Shown piece after piece: positions 35,831 to 43,245 of a stretch of DNA of 64,000 nt. Location: positions 6,014,001 through 6,078,000 of the forward strand of contig NZ_CP127295.1 in assembly GCF_030285665.1 (NCBI RefSeq), in the 5' to 3' direction. How positions within the stretch are numbered: position 1 is the stretch's first letter; every line of letters starts with the position of its first letter. A program made the position numbers and the translations under genes. The notes below the pieces were generated by a model. The model was given only the letters and a program-made list of their open reading frames with translations, did not search any database and had not been told where the DNA came from. This DNA comes from Amycolatopsis mongoliensis. GTDB taxonomy: Bacteria; Actinomycetota; Actinomycetes; Mycobacteriales; Pseudonocardiaceae.

Positions 35831-37302
35831 TGCGCACGTCGGTACTGGGCGGGGAGATCGCCGGCCGCGGCCTGCTGGGCAAAGTGGACAGTCGCACCGG
35901 CGTCGCGCTCGGCGCGACCGCGTTGGTCGCCGTCTGGCTGTGGCTGGGGATCGGCGGCGCCGCGGGGACCATCGCGGGTGCCGGAGTCTTCGCGCTCGGC
36001 GTGGCCGTGCTGTACCCGTGGAACGGGCAGCGCTCGCCGGCGGCGGGCTGGGTGCGCGGCTGGCGGTTCCTCTTGCGCCGGCGGCGGGGCGTCACGGCGT
36101 ACACCGCCGATCCCGCGGGGGGAGAGCCGGTGCTGCCTCCGCCGGTCGGCCGGGTGGTCCCGCTGGACCTCGCCGGCACGCCGCACGCGGACATGTTCGT
36201 GCTCCGCCACGCCAATCCCGGTGAGCCGCCCTATCTTTCGGTGGTCATGGAGGTCGAGGGGCAACCGCAGCGCCTGCGGACCGTCGCCGAGTTCGAAGCG
36301 GCTTCGGCACGGTACGGGGTGATGCTGTCGCAGCTGGCCCGGGACGGCTCCTTCATCCGGGGTCTCCAGCAGATCAACCGCATCCTGCCGCACGACCCCG
36401 CGCGTCACCGCGCATTCGTCGCGGCCAGGGTCGCCGGCCGGCCGGGGATCGAAACACTCGTCAGCTCCTACGAGGATCTGATCGACCTCACCACGCACAC
36501 CGCGGAGCAGCACCGGAACTACCTGGTGGCCCGGTTCCCGCTGACCGGCGAGTTCGCGGCCGCCGCGCGCCGCTACGGCCAGGGCGACGTGGGCTGGGCC
36601 GGGCTGGTGCGGGAAGAACTGGCCCGGCTGGCCGAGCTGGTGAGCCGGGCCGATCTGGTCCGGCCGCGAGTGCTGGGGGAGCAGCGGACCTGTGCCGTCC
36701 TGCGCTCGATGCAGGACCCGGGCTACCCGGTGGATCAGCACGAGGGCGTCCGCTGGAGCAACTGCTGGCAGGACTATCAAGCGGAGCGGGGCCACGTGAC
36801 GGTCAACGGCCGCTGGCTGCACCGGGTGGCGACGGTGCCGCCGGACGCGATCGCCGCGGTGCCCCTCGGGCCGCACTGGCTCGCGCCGCTGCTGGTGGAG
36901 GTCAACCCCGCGGTGATCCGCACGCTGAGCGTGCGGCTGGAGTTCGTCCCGGCGCGGATCGCCCGGGCGCGAGCGGTCCGGGACGTCGCGGTGGACGGCG
37001 CGAGCCGGCACAACGCGGCCGCCAAGGGGCAGGTCGGCGACGGGACGGACGAAATGCTGCTGTCGGCGTCGCGGCGGCGCCTCACCGACCTGACGCCCGG
37101 CAGCGGCCACCACGGTGTCAACTGGACGATGGCGCTTTCGGTCACCGCCGCGGACCCCGCCGAACTCGCCCGGGCGTCCACGCGGGTGGCGAACGCGGCC
37201 GCGAACTGCGCGATCGGCCGGCTGGAGTGGCAGGACACCTGGCACGACGCCGCCGCGATCGCCACCTATCCGCTGGCGCGGGGAATGGCGGTGACCGGAT
37301 GA
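35830..37302 (+). CDS. SCO6880-family T4SS-like protein
   Basis: A 490-residue protein with two helices near the N-terminus (GVALGATALVAVWLWLGIGG and AGVFALGVAVLYP) and a long soluble domain. The layout matches the SCO6880 family, which combines a PrgI-like membrane part with a domain related to the N-terminal part of VirB4. It has no Walker motif; the ATPase is the next gene, overlapping by ATGA (37299-37302). It probably anchors that ATPase at the membrane. ATG 35830 is chosen because it overlaps the previous stop; an open frame extends further upstream without support. Confidence 0.87.
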   Translation: MRTSVLGGEIAGRGLLGKVDSRTGVALGATALVAVWLWLGIGGAAGTIAGAGVFALGVAVLYPWNGQRSPAAGWVRGWRFLLRRRRGVTAYTADPAGGEPVLPPPVGRVVPLDLAGTPHADMFVLRHANPGEPPYLSVVMEVEGQPQRLRTVAEFEAASARYGVMLSQLARDGSFIRGLQQINRILPHDPARHRAFVAARVAGRPGIETLVSSYEDLIDLTTHTAEQHRNYLVARFPLTGEFAAAARRYGQGDVGWAGLVREELARLAELVSRADLVRPRVLGEQRTCAVLRSMQDPGYPVDQHEGVRWSNCWQDYQAERGHVTVNGRWLHRVATVPPDAIAAVPLGPHWLAPLLVEVNPAVIRTLSVRLEFVPARIARARAVRDVAVDGASRHNAAAKGQVGDGTDEMLLSASRRRLTDLTPGSGHHGVNWTMALSVTAADPAELARASTRVANAAANCAIGRLEWQDTWHDAAAIATYPLARGMAVTG

Positions 37303-38726
37303 CGGTACGAGCGTCGGAAGCTTCGGCCGAGTCCCCGCTCGACCCGGCGGCCCGGCCGCCGGAACCCGAGGCGGCCAAGAAGGGCCGCCGGGAGCCCCGG
37401 CGCGCTCACTGGCTGGACCGGGCCGGGTGGTACGAGCCACGGGAAGCCGGGGCGAGGTCGACCACCCGGCAGGCCGAAGCCCTGAACCTGGCGTTGTCGT
37501 CGCCACCGACGACGCACCGAGGCCTCATCCTGGGCACCGACCGGCTGTCCGGCCAGCTGGTGTGCCACGACCCCTTCATCGCCTATGCCGACAAGCTCGT
37601 TTCGGCGCCGAACGTCGCGGTGGTCGGCGACGTCGGCAAAGGCAAGAGCTCCCTGCTGAAGACATGGGGCACCCTTCGCCAGCTCCTGCTCGCCGGACGC
37701 CGCGTGGTCGTGCTCGACAAGAAGACGCAAGCGGGCCAAGGGGAATACACCCCACTCGCGCGGGCGGTCGGAGCGCCGTCGATCCGCTTCACCGTCGACG
37801 GCACCGGCAGCAGGCTCAACGTGCTCGACCCGGTCATCGCGCTGGGCGAGCCGGGCCGGCCGACCGGGGCGGCGGGCCGGCCGACCGGTCAGATGATGCT
37901 GCTCCGCGCCGTGCTCGCGGAGGCGCTCGGGCGAGGGGTGACCGAACGCGAGGGCAAGGCGCTGCGGATCGCCTTGCTCGCTGCCACCGCGGACGCGCGG
38001 GAGCGGGGCCGGATCCCGGTCATCGGCGACGTCGTCCACCACCTGGTGCATCCCGCCGAAGACGCGGCGGACGGCATCGGTGTTCCCCGCACCGAGCTGC
38101 GGGAATGGGGTTTCGACCCGGCCTTCGCCCTGGAGCGGATGATCGAAGAGGACCTTGCCGGCCTGGTCGACGAGGAGACGTCGCCCGACGTGCAGCTCGA
38201 CCACCCCAGCGGGCTCGTCCACTTCGACATCTCGAGCCTGCCGGTGGAGGGGCCCGCGCTGCGGATCGTGATGACCGTGATCAACACGTGGCAGACCAAC
38301 ATGCTCGCGCGGCGGTCGGAGCAGCTGATGCAGACCGTCAACGTCGTCGAGGAGGGCTGGCACGTGGCACAGGGGGCGCTCGGCCGGGTCTTCCAGCGCA
38401 ACACCAAGCTCGCGCGCGGCCTCGGCCTGGCGACGCTGGCGGGGTTCCACCACGTGTCGGACCTGCCCGCCGGTTCGGCCGCACGCGCGCTGCTGCAGGA
38501 AGCCGAGACGGTGTTCGTCTTCGGGCAGTCCCTGCGCAGTGACGCCCTCGCGTGTGCCGAGCTCTACGATCTCCCGCCGGGGACGGAAGAGACGATCATG
38601 GGGCTGGGCCGGGGCACGTTCCTGGCCAAGATCGGTTCGGAAGCCCCGCTGCTGGTGCAGCACGTCCGCTCACCCACCGAGGTCCGGCTGACCGAGACCG
38701 ACGCCGCGCTGACCGGGCGTCCCTGA
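37299..38726 (+). CDS. VirB4-like ATPase of T4SS-like operon
   Basis: A 475-residue ATPase. Walker A GDVGKGKSSLLKT lies near residue 110, and VVVLDKKTQAGQGEYTPLA follows as in VirB4/TraC. Further conserved strands include GLVHFDISSLP, VNVVEEGWHVAQG (Walker B region) and FHHVSDLPAGSAARALL (a motif IV-like glutamine/asparagine strand is not obvious). Together with the preceding gene it would make a split VirB4. It ends the operon that starts at 31902. No VirD4-type coupling ATPase or relaxase follows within the window. Confidence 0.9.
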   Translation: MTVRASEASAESPLDPAARPPEPEAAKKGRREPRRAHWLDRAGWYEPREAGARSTTRQAEALNLALSSPPTTHRGLILGTDRLSGQLVCHDPFIAYADKLVSAPNVAVVGDVGKGKSSLLKTWGTLRQLLLAGRRVVVLDKKTQAGQGEYTPLARAVGAPSIRFTVDGTGSRLNVLDPVIALGEPGRPTGAAGRPTGQMMLLRAVLAEALGRGVTEREGKALRIALLAATADARERGRIPVIGDVVHHLVHPAEDAADGIGVPRTELREWGFDPAFALERMIEEDLAGLVDEETSPDVQLDHPSGLVHFDISSLPVEGPALRIVMTVINTWQTNMLARRSEQLMQTVNVVEEGWHVAQGALGRVFQRNTKLARGLGLATLAGFHHVSDLPAGSAARALLQEAETVFVFGQSLRSDALACAELYDLPPGTEETIMGLGRGTFLAKIGSEAPLLVQHVRSPTEVRLTETDAALTGRP

Positions 38727-39180
38727 CCCGCGGACGCCCGTCCCCAACGGATCATCGTGCCCTGCGCGTGTGGTGTGGCTGATCGCTTCCCCGCGGGGGC
38801 ACAACCGGTGTCACCGTCCACGTGCGGCCGCTCCGCGCCCGCTTCCGGGCCGGTACCCCGTCGCCGAGTGAAACCGTTGGCCGGCACCGAAGCTCGGGCC
38901 GCTCGGCGCCCTCGACCCGGGCGGCCGGGCCTCGTGCCCTTGAGGGCATACCGCTTGAACGAACTAGCCAACCGTGCACCAGCCCACTTCCACCAAGCTT
39001 GCAGACGGTGCGTAATTGGGTGCACCAAGTTCGTGGCCTGCACGACTTGAGCCACTGGCACACCGGAAGGGAGTGCGGAGCCATGAACAGCCGCCACAGT
39101 TCAGATGCCGGTGCCGGTGCGGAACGAGCGTGCGAACCGGCCCCCGGCGGGAGCACCGCGTGTTCCCGTTCGGAGTGGAC
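38727..39180. other. 454-base intergenic region ahead of the redox-conservon operon
   Basis: No gene on the length scale of its neighbours. The second half is AT-richer (38950-39010), fitting a promoter, and ends in a possible leader ORF (39083-39187) with a strong ribosome binding site overlapping the start of the DUF4142 gene. No tRNA or clear hairpin was seen. Confidence 0.5.
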
Positions 39181-39187
39181 GTGCTGA
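39083..39187 (+). CDS. possible 34-residue leader peptide overlapping the DUF4142 start
   Basis: ATG 39083 follows GGAAGGGAG at good spacing. The 34-codon frame ends with TGA at 39185-39187, overlapping the GTG start at 39181 in the arrangement GTGCTGA. The peptide holds three cysteines (RACEPA, TACSRS, WTC*). The overlap suggests translational coupling to the lipoprotein gene; whether the peptide has its own role is unknown. Confidence 0.38.
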   Translation: MNSRHSSDAGAGAERACEPAPGGSTACSRSEWTC

Positions 39188-39963
39188 CCCGTGGTGCCGC
39201 CGGTCGGCGGACGCGGGTCTGCCGGCTGCTTGCCGTGCTCACCTTGATGGGCGCGCTCTCCTCCTGCGGTATCTCGGTGACGTCCGGCTACAACGGACAG
39301 GTTCCCGGCAGGGAAGAACAGAAGCGCACCAATATGGACGCTCCGTACGGACCCCTGTACCCGTCCGACGTCGCGGTGCTCGTGGCGGTGGCCCAGGCGG
39401 GGTACTGGGAGGCGCCGACCAGCGAGCTGGTGGCGAAGGAGAGCAAGAACCCCCGGGTCAAGGCGGTGGCTGCGCAGCTGGCCCGGGAGCACCACGCGCT
39501 CAACATGTACAACGAGCAAGCCGCCACCCGCCTCAACGTCCAGCTCCCTGAAGCCGCGACGCCCCAGCAGCAGAGCTGGCGGGAGCAGATCGAGGCGGCG
39601 AGCGGTGACGAACGCGACCGGCTGTACGTCACTCTCACCAGAGCCGCGCACGGCTCGGTCTACATGAAGGTCGCCACGGTCCGGGCCACCACCCAGAACG
39701 ATGTGGTCCGCTCACTCGCCCAGGTCGCCACCGAGTACGTCGCCCGGCACATGGCCTTGCTGGAGAGCACCGGGCTGGCGAACTCCGACTCGGTCGCCGT
39801 GCACGCCGGAACCGATGCGCCGTACCAGCCCACGCCGACGATCGCGGAAATCGTGATGGGGATCGGCCTGGCGCTGGTCGCGGCGTTCGGGACGTTGGTG
39901 CTCGTCCGGCTCGCCGCCCGGCAGGCCCTGGAGACGGCGGAAGAGGGAGTGGCAGTCGAATGA
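39181..39963 (+). CDS. DUF4142 lipoprotein with C-terminal membrane anchor
   Basis: About 260 residues. A basic N-terminus (TRGAAGRRTRVCR), a hydrophobic stretch and the lipobox LSSC form a lipoprotein signal. The central domain (DVAVLVAVAQAGYWEAPTSEL, AREHHALNMYNEQAATRL, ATEYVARHMALLES) is a DUF4142 ferritin-like four-helix bundle. A further hydrophobic helix (IVMGIGLALVAAFGTLVLVRL) lies at the C-terminus. GTG 39181 has GGAG at 5 bases and overlaps a leader stop; GTG 39160 with GGGAG is an equally possible start. It opens the redox-conservon operon and overlaps the next gene by ATGA. Function unknown; extracytoplasmic metal or stress role is typical of the family. Confidence 0.87.
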   Translation: MLTRGAAGRRTRVCRLLAVLTLMGALSSCGISVTSGYNGQVPGREEQKRTNMDAPYGPLYPSDVAVLVAVAQAGYWEAPTSELVAKESKNPRVKAVAAQLAREHHALNMYNEQAATRLNVQLPEAATPQQQSWREQIEAASGDERDRLYVTLTRAAHGSVYMKVATVRATTQNDVVRSLAQVATEYVARHMALLESTGLANSDSVAVHAGTDAPYQPTPTIAEIVMGIGLALVAAFGTLVLVRLAARQALETAEEGVAVE

Positions 39964-40811
39964 CCGGAGTCCTCTCGAGCGTGCCGGACACGTTCCTGGC
40001 CGCCGGATACACGTCCAACGACGCCGGTGTGCGTTCCGTGGTCGCCCTTTCCGCACGGCTCGCTTATCTGACCATGTGCCTGACGCTGTGCTGGGGCATC
40101 CTCACCGCCACCGGGTGGATCCAGCGCATGACCGGTCATCAGGCATTGCGCACCGGCCACGTGATGCTGGCATCGTTCGCCATCGCAACGGCGACGGTGC
40201 ACGGGTTCGGCATGCTCTTCCTCGACGAGCAGATCATCGTCGGGACCCAGGTGGTCATCCCGTTCCTGAACGGCTACGTGCGGCACGGCCTCGGCATTCT
40301 CTCCTTCGACATGATGGTCGCCATCGTCATCACGGCGGGAATGCACCGATTCATCCGGTATCGCAACTGGTTGCGCTTTCATCAGACGGCGTACATCGCG
40401 ATCGCCCTCGGTGTCGTGCATTCCTGGTGGGGCGCGTGGTCGAACGGCAATTTCCAGGTGATGTGGCTCGCCGGGATCACGGTCCTCGCCCCGGTGATCG
40501 CACTGACCACGGTCCGGTTCCTGCCGGTGTCGCTGCTGGTGAAGCTCGGCCTCGTCGGGGACAAGGCTGCCGCCGTCGCGCAGAAGCAGGTCGCCAAGAC
40601 TGCGCCCCTGAAGGTCAGCGTCGACAACCAGCGTTGCCACCGTTACGGCTTCTGCCAGGCGGAAGCGCCGGACGTGTTCCAACTGCGCGAGGACGGCCGA
40701 CTCGCGTACCGGCAGACCCCCGAGCTGACGCGGAACCTGGACGTCATCTCCGCGGCCCGGGCCTGCCCGATGCGAGCGATCCAACTGGAAGGGACGAACC
40801 ACCATGGGTGA
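39960..40811 (+). CDS. ferric reductase-like heme membrane protein fused to a ferredoxin domain
   Basis: A 283-residue fusion. Residues about 30-190 have five hydrophobic helices with histidines placed like heme ligands (GHVMLASFAIATATVHGFG, ALGVVHSWWGAW), as in ferric-reductase-like or cytochrome b membrane domains. Residues about 215-283 are a small ferredoxin: C226-x5-C232 in RCHRYGFCQAEAPDVFQL and C269 in ARACPMRAI, three cysteines as in the [3Fe-4S] ferredoxins that feed P450s. This would pass electrons from the cytoplasmic ferredoxin domain into the membrane hemes. ATGA overlap upstream; 8-base overlap with the FAD reductase downstream, its likely electron donor. Confidence 0.9.
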   Translation: MTGVLSSVPDTFLAAGYTSNDAGVRSVVALSARLAYLTMCLTLCWGILTATGWIQRMTGHQALRTGHVMLASFAIATATVHGFGMLFLDEQIIVGTQVVIPFLNGYVRHGLGILSFDMMVAIVITAGMHRFIRYRNWLRFHQTAYIAIALGVVHSWWGAWSNGNFQVMWLAGITVLAPVIALTTVRFLPVSLLVKLGLVGDKAAAVAQKQVAKTAPLKVSVDNQRCHRYGFCQAEAPDVFQLREDGRLAYRQTPELTRNLDVISAARACPMRAIQLEGTNHHG

Positions 40812-42093
40812 GCTGCCGCGAATCGTGATCGTCGGAGCCGGGTTGGCCGGCATGTGCGCCGCCGAACGATTGCGCGAACTGGGGTTCGACGGGGAAATCG
40901 TCATCATCGGCTCGGAATCGACCATGCCGGTGTACCGGCCGGCGCTGACCAAGCAGTTCTTGACGGGGGAACTCGGCCTCAAGGAGATCATCACCGCGCC
41001 GACACACGACCTCGACGTCCTGTGGCGGTTGAACACCGTGGCGTCGCAGCTGGACGCCAAGCGGCGCGTAGTCCACCTGCCCGGCGGTGAAGAGCTCGAA
41101 TACGACGGTCTGATCATCGCCAGCGGGGTCGAAGCCCGCAGGCTCCCCGGCGCGATGCGGGCGGGTTCGCGCGTCGCCGTGCTCCGCACCATCGCCGACA
41201 GCAAACGCCTGCGGCAAGCCCTTACCGGTGCGCGGGATCCGATCGCGGTGATCGGCACCGGCTTCATCGGCTGCGAGGCGGCCTCCAGCATCCGGTCCCT
41301 CGGCCAGAACGTCGTCCTCATCGGGAATTCGAAACTGCTGATGAGCAATCTGCTCGACGCCGGGCACGCGCAGCGGCTGACCGAGCTGCACCGCCGGCAC
41401 CGCGTCCAGCTGCAACTCGGCACGCGGGTCGAGCGGTGGGCCTCCAGCGGGTCATGCGTCCACCTGCGGCTGTCCAACGGAAGGCAGCTGGACGCAGCCT
41501 TCGTGGTCGCCGCGGCGGGCTCGGTCCCCGCGGTCTCGTGGCTACGTGATTCGGGCGCCCAGCTGGACAACGGCGTGGTGTGCGAAGCCACCTGCCACGT
41601 GGCCGGGCTGGACGACGTCGTCGCGGCCGGGGACGTCGCCAGCTGGCCGAACCTGAGGTTCGACACCAAGCCGCGCCGCGTCGAGCACTGGACGAACGCG
41701 ATCGAGATGGGACGCGCGGCGGCGGAGAACCTCCTGACCGGGCGAGGCTCGGCCGCGCCGTTCATGCCAGTGCCGCGATTCTGGTCCGAGCAGCACGGGC
41801 TGCGTATCCAGGCGGCGGGCATGCCCGCTGTCGGCACGAAGCGCGACCCGATCGATCCCGCCACCCCGGGCGGGCATTCCCTGACCGGGTACTACCGGGA
41901 CGACACTCTGGTCGGAGTCATCGGCTTCGACAACTCGACGGCGGTCCTGAACTACGCCAAGACCTTCGTGGACAAGGCTCCGCTGGCCCAAGCGGACCGG
42001 CAGGCACCGGCCGGGCGCGCTCCGGAGTCCGGCGAGGTCGTGCCGGCCAGGACACCGAGACGGGATCCGCGGCCCGAGTTTCTCCGGGTCTGA
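40804..42093 (+). CDS. FAD-dependent NAD(P)H:ferredoxin reductase
   Basis: A 429-residue pyridine nucleotide-disulfide oxidoreductase family member: FAD loop IVIVGAGLAGMCAAERL, YRPALTKQFLTGE, the nucleotide loop AVIGTGFIGCEAASSI, and VVAAGDVASWPN, which contacts FAD. There is no CxxxxC active site, so it is of the ferredoxin/rubredoxin reductase type, not the disulfide type. The tail after residue 400 is Pro/Arg-rich and probably disordered. It overlaps the ferredoxin-fusion gene and is its probable reductant. Confidence 0.92.
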   Translation: MGELPRIVIVGAGLAGMCAAERLRELGFDGEIVIIGSESTMPVYRPALTKQFLTGELGLKEIITAPTHDLDVLWRLNTVASQLDAKRRVVHLPGGEELEYDGLIIASGVEARRLPGAMRAGSRVAVLRTIADSKRLRQALTGARDPIAVIGTGFIGCEAASSIRSLGQNVVLIGNSKLLMSNLLDAGHAQRLTELHRRHRVQLQLGTRVERWASSGSCVHLRLSNGRQLDAAFVVAAAGSVPAVSWLRDSGAQLDNGVVCEATCHVAGLDDVVAAGDVASWPNLRFDTKPRRVEHWTNAIEMGRAAAENLLTGRGSAAPFMPVPRFWSEQHGLRIQAAGMPAVGTKRDPIDPATPGGHSLTGYYRDDTLVGVIGFDNSTAVLNYAKTFVDKAPLAQADRQAPAGRAPESGEVVPARTPRRDPRPEFLRV

Positions 42094-42126
42094 CTCGAAC
42101 GCCGACGAATTCGAAAGGACGATTGC

Positions 42127-42543
42127 ATGCGACCGAACGTAGTGGCGATCTTCTCCGTCGTCGCGCTGGCTGCCGCCGCTGCCCTCGCCGTCCAGCAGTC
42201 ACCGAACTTCACTTCGCAGACGACCGGGTTCACCATTCTCACCGCGGACGCGGCGGACTATCACTCGGTGGTCGTCCCCCTGCCCTACCGCGAGCAACCG
42301 CGGACCATCCGCGCCCCGGTGCCGGAGACGGAGATCGCCACGGCGTGGTCGACCTCGGCACAACCTGCCGGGCATCCCGAGTCCATGAGCGGCATGACCA
42401 TGGAGCCGTCTGCCGGACAGCAGGCGGAGCCGCCCGCAGTGAGCCGACCGACCTCCACATCGGCCGACGCGGCGCCGGAGCGGCCCGCGGACACCACGCC
42501 GGCACAGACGACTTCCGCCCAGCCACCGGGGGGCCGACGATGA
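42127..42543 (+). CDS. exported Pro/Thr-rich hypothetical protein (138 aa)
   Basis: GAAAGGA precedes ATG 42127. A signal-anchor or cleavable signal (VVAIFSVVALAAAAALAV) leads into an extracytoplasmic, disordered region rich in Pro, Thr, Ala and Ser. A short Met-rich segment (MSGMTMEP) next to a histidine is reminiscent of copper-binding peptides. Its stop overlaps the DUF742 start (ATGA). It may be an extracytoplasmic partner of the membrane redox chain; no family recognised. Confidence 0.72.
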   Translation: MRPNVVAIFSVVALAAAAALAVQQSPNFTSQTTGFTILTADAADYHSVVVPLPYREQPRTIRAPVPETEIATAWSTSAQPAGHPESMSGMTMEPSAGQQAEPPAVSRPTSTSADAAPERPADTTPAQTTSAQPPGGRR

Positions 42544-43223
42544 GTCACGACCGGCCGGTTACGGCCGTGACGGCCGGACGACCGCACGCTGCGCCCGGAC
42601 GGCCCCCGGCGGGAGCGGGGGAGCCGGTCCGCTTCGGCGGCTGGTCCGACTACGGCGAGTGGGCCGATCACGACTTCCGGGAACGGAGTCCTGCGGAAGA
42701 AACGGTGTTCAAGGGCAACCAGCCCGTGGTGGTGGAGGTCATGACCGCGGTGGCGCCGATCAGGCTGCCCGACGAGCCGGAAGACGACTCCCAGCTCAGA
42801 GGAGCCTGCCGGATCGTGCCTCCCGACGAGTACGACAATGTCGAGGGAATCGACTTCGTGCTCGAGATCGATCATCCGTCCGCCTTGGTCCGGCCGTACC
42901 TCGGGACCGGCCAGTCGGCTGAGATCAGGGACGACCTCGAACTCGAGACCATGATCGAGACCGTCCAGCCGTACGCCACACTGCCGCTCAATTCGCTCAG
43001 TGCCGAGCAGCGGCTGGTGTACCGGACCTGCTCGATGCCGCAGTCGGTCGCGGAAATCGCGGTGGCGATCGAGGCGCCGATCGGACTGGCGCAGATGATC
43101 ATCACCGACGGTATCGACCGGGGCTTTCTTCGCGTGCACAGCATCGCGACCCCCACCGTGGACGGCCTCCCCTCGATCGAGCTGCTCCGGCGGGTCCACC
43201 GGGGAATCTCGCGGCTCGCCTGA
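42540..43223 (+). CDS. DUF742 protein of a conservon (CvnC-like)
   Basis: A 227-residue protein. The N-terminal ~120 residues are divergent. The rest fits DUF742: SALVRPYLGTG, LPLNSLSAEQRLVYRTCSMPQSVAEIAVAIEAPIGLAQMIITDGIDRGFLRV, a winged-helix-like domain. In Streptomyces conservons, DUF742 (CvnC) sits with a sensor ATPase (CvnA), a roadblock protein (CvnB) and a GTPase (CvnD). Here it comes first. A much longer open frame upstream overlaps the reductase and is rejected; ATG 42540 overlaps the preceding stop. Confidence 0.88.
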   Translation: MSHDRPVTAVTAGRPHAAPGRPPAGAGEPVRFGGWSDYGEWADHDFRERSPAEETVFKGNQPVVVEVMTAVAPIRLPDEPEDDSQLRGACRIVPPDEYDNVEGIDFVLEIDHPSALVRPYLGTGQSAEIRDDLELETMIETVQPYATLPLNSLSAEQRLVYRTCSMPQSVAEIAVAIEAPIGLAQMIITDGIDRGFLRVHSIATPTVDGLPSIELLRRVHRGISRLA

Positions 43224-43245
43224 CACGCTTTCCGACGGAGGAACG

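Noticed and set aside
31902..38726. Integrative conjugative element
   Set aside because: No integrase, relaxase, replication gene, tRNA or direct repeats at either side in the window, so only a channel-like operon is claimed.
38900..39080. A tRNA-like stretch ahead of the redox operon
   Set aside because: No cloverleaf with conserved T-loop and acceptor stem could be drawn.
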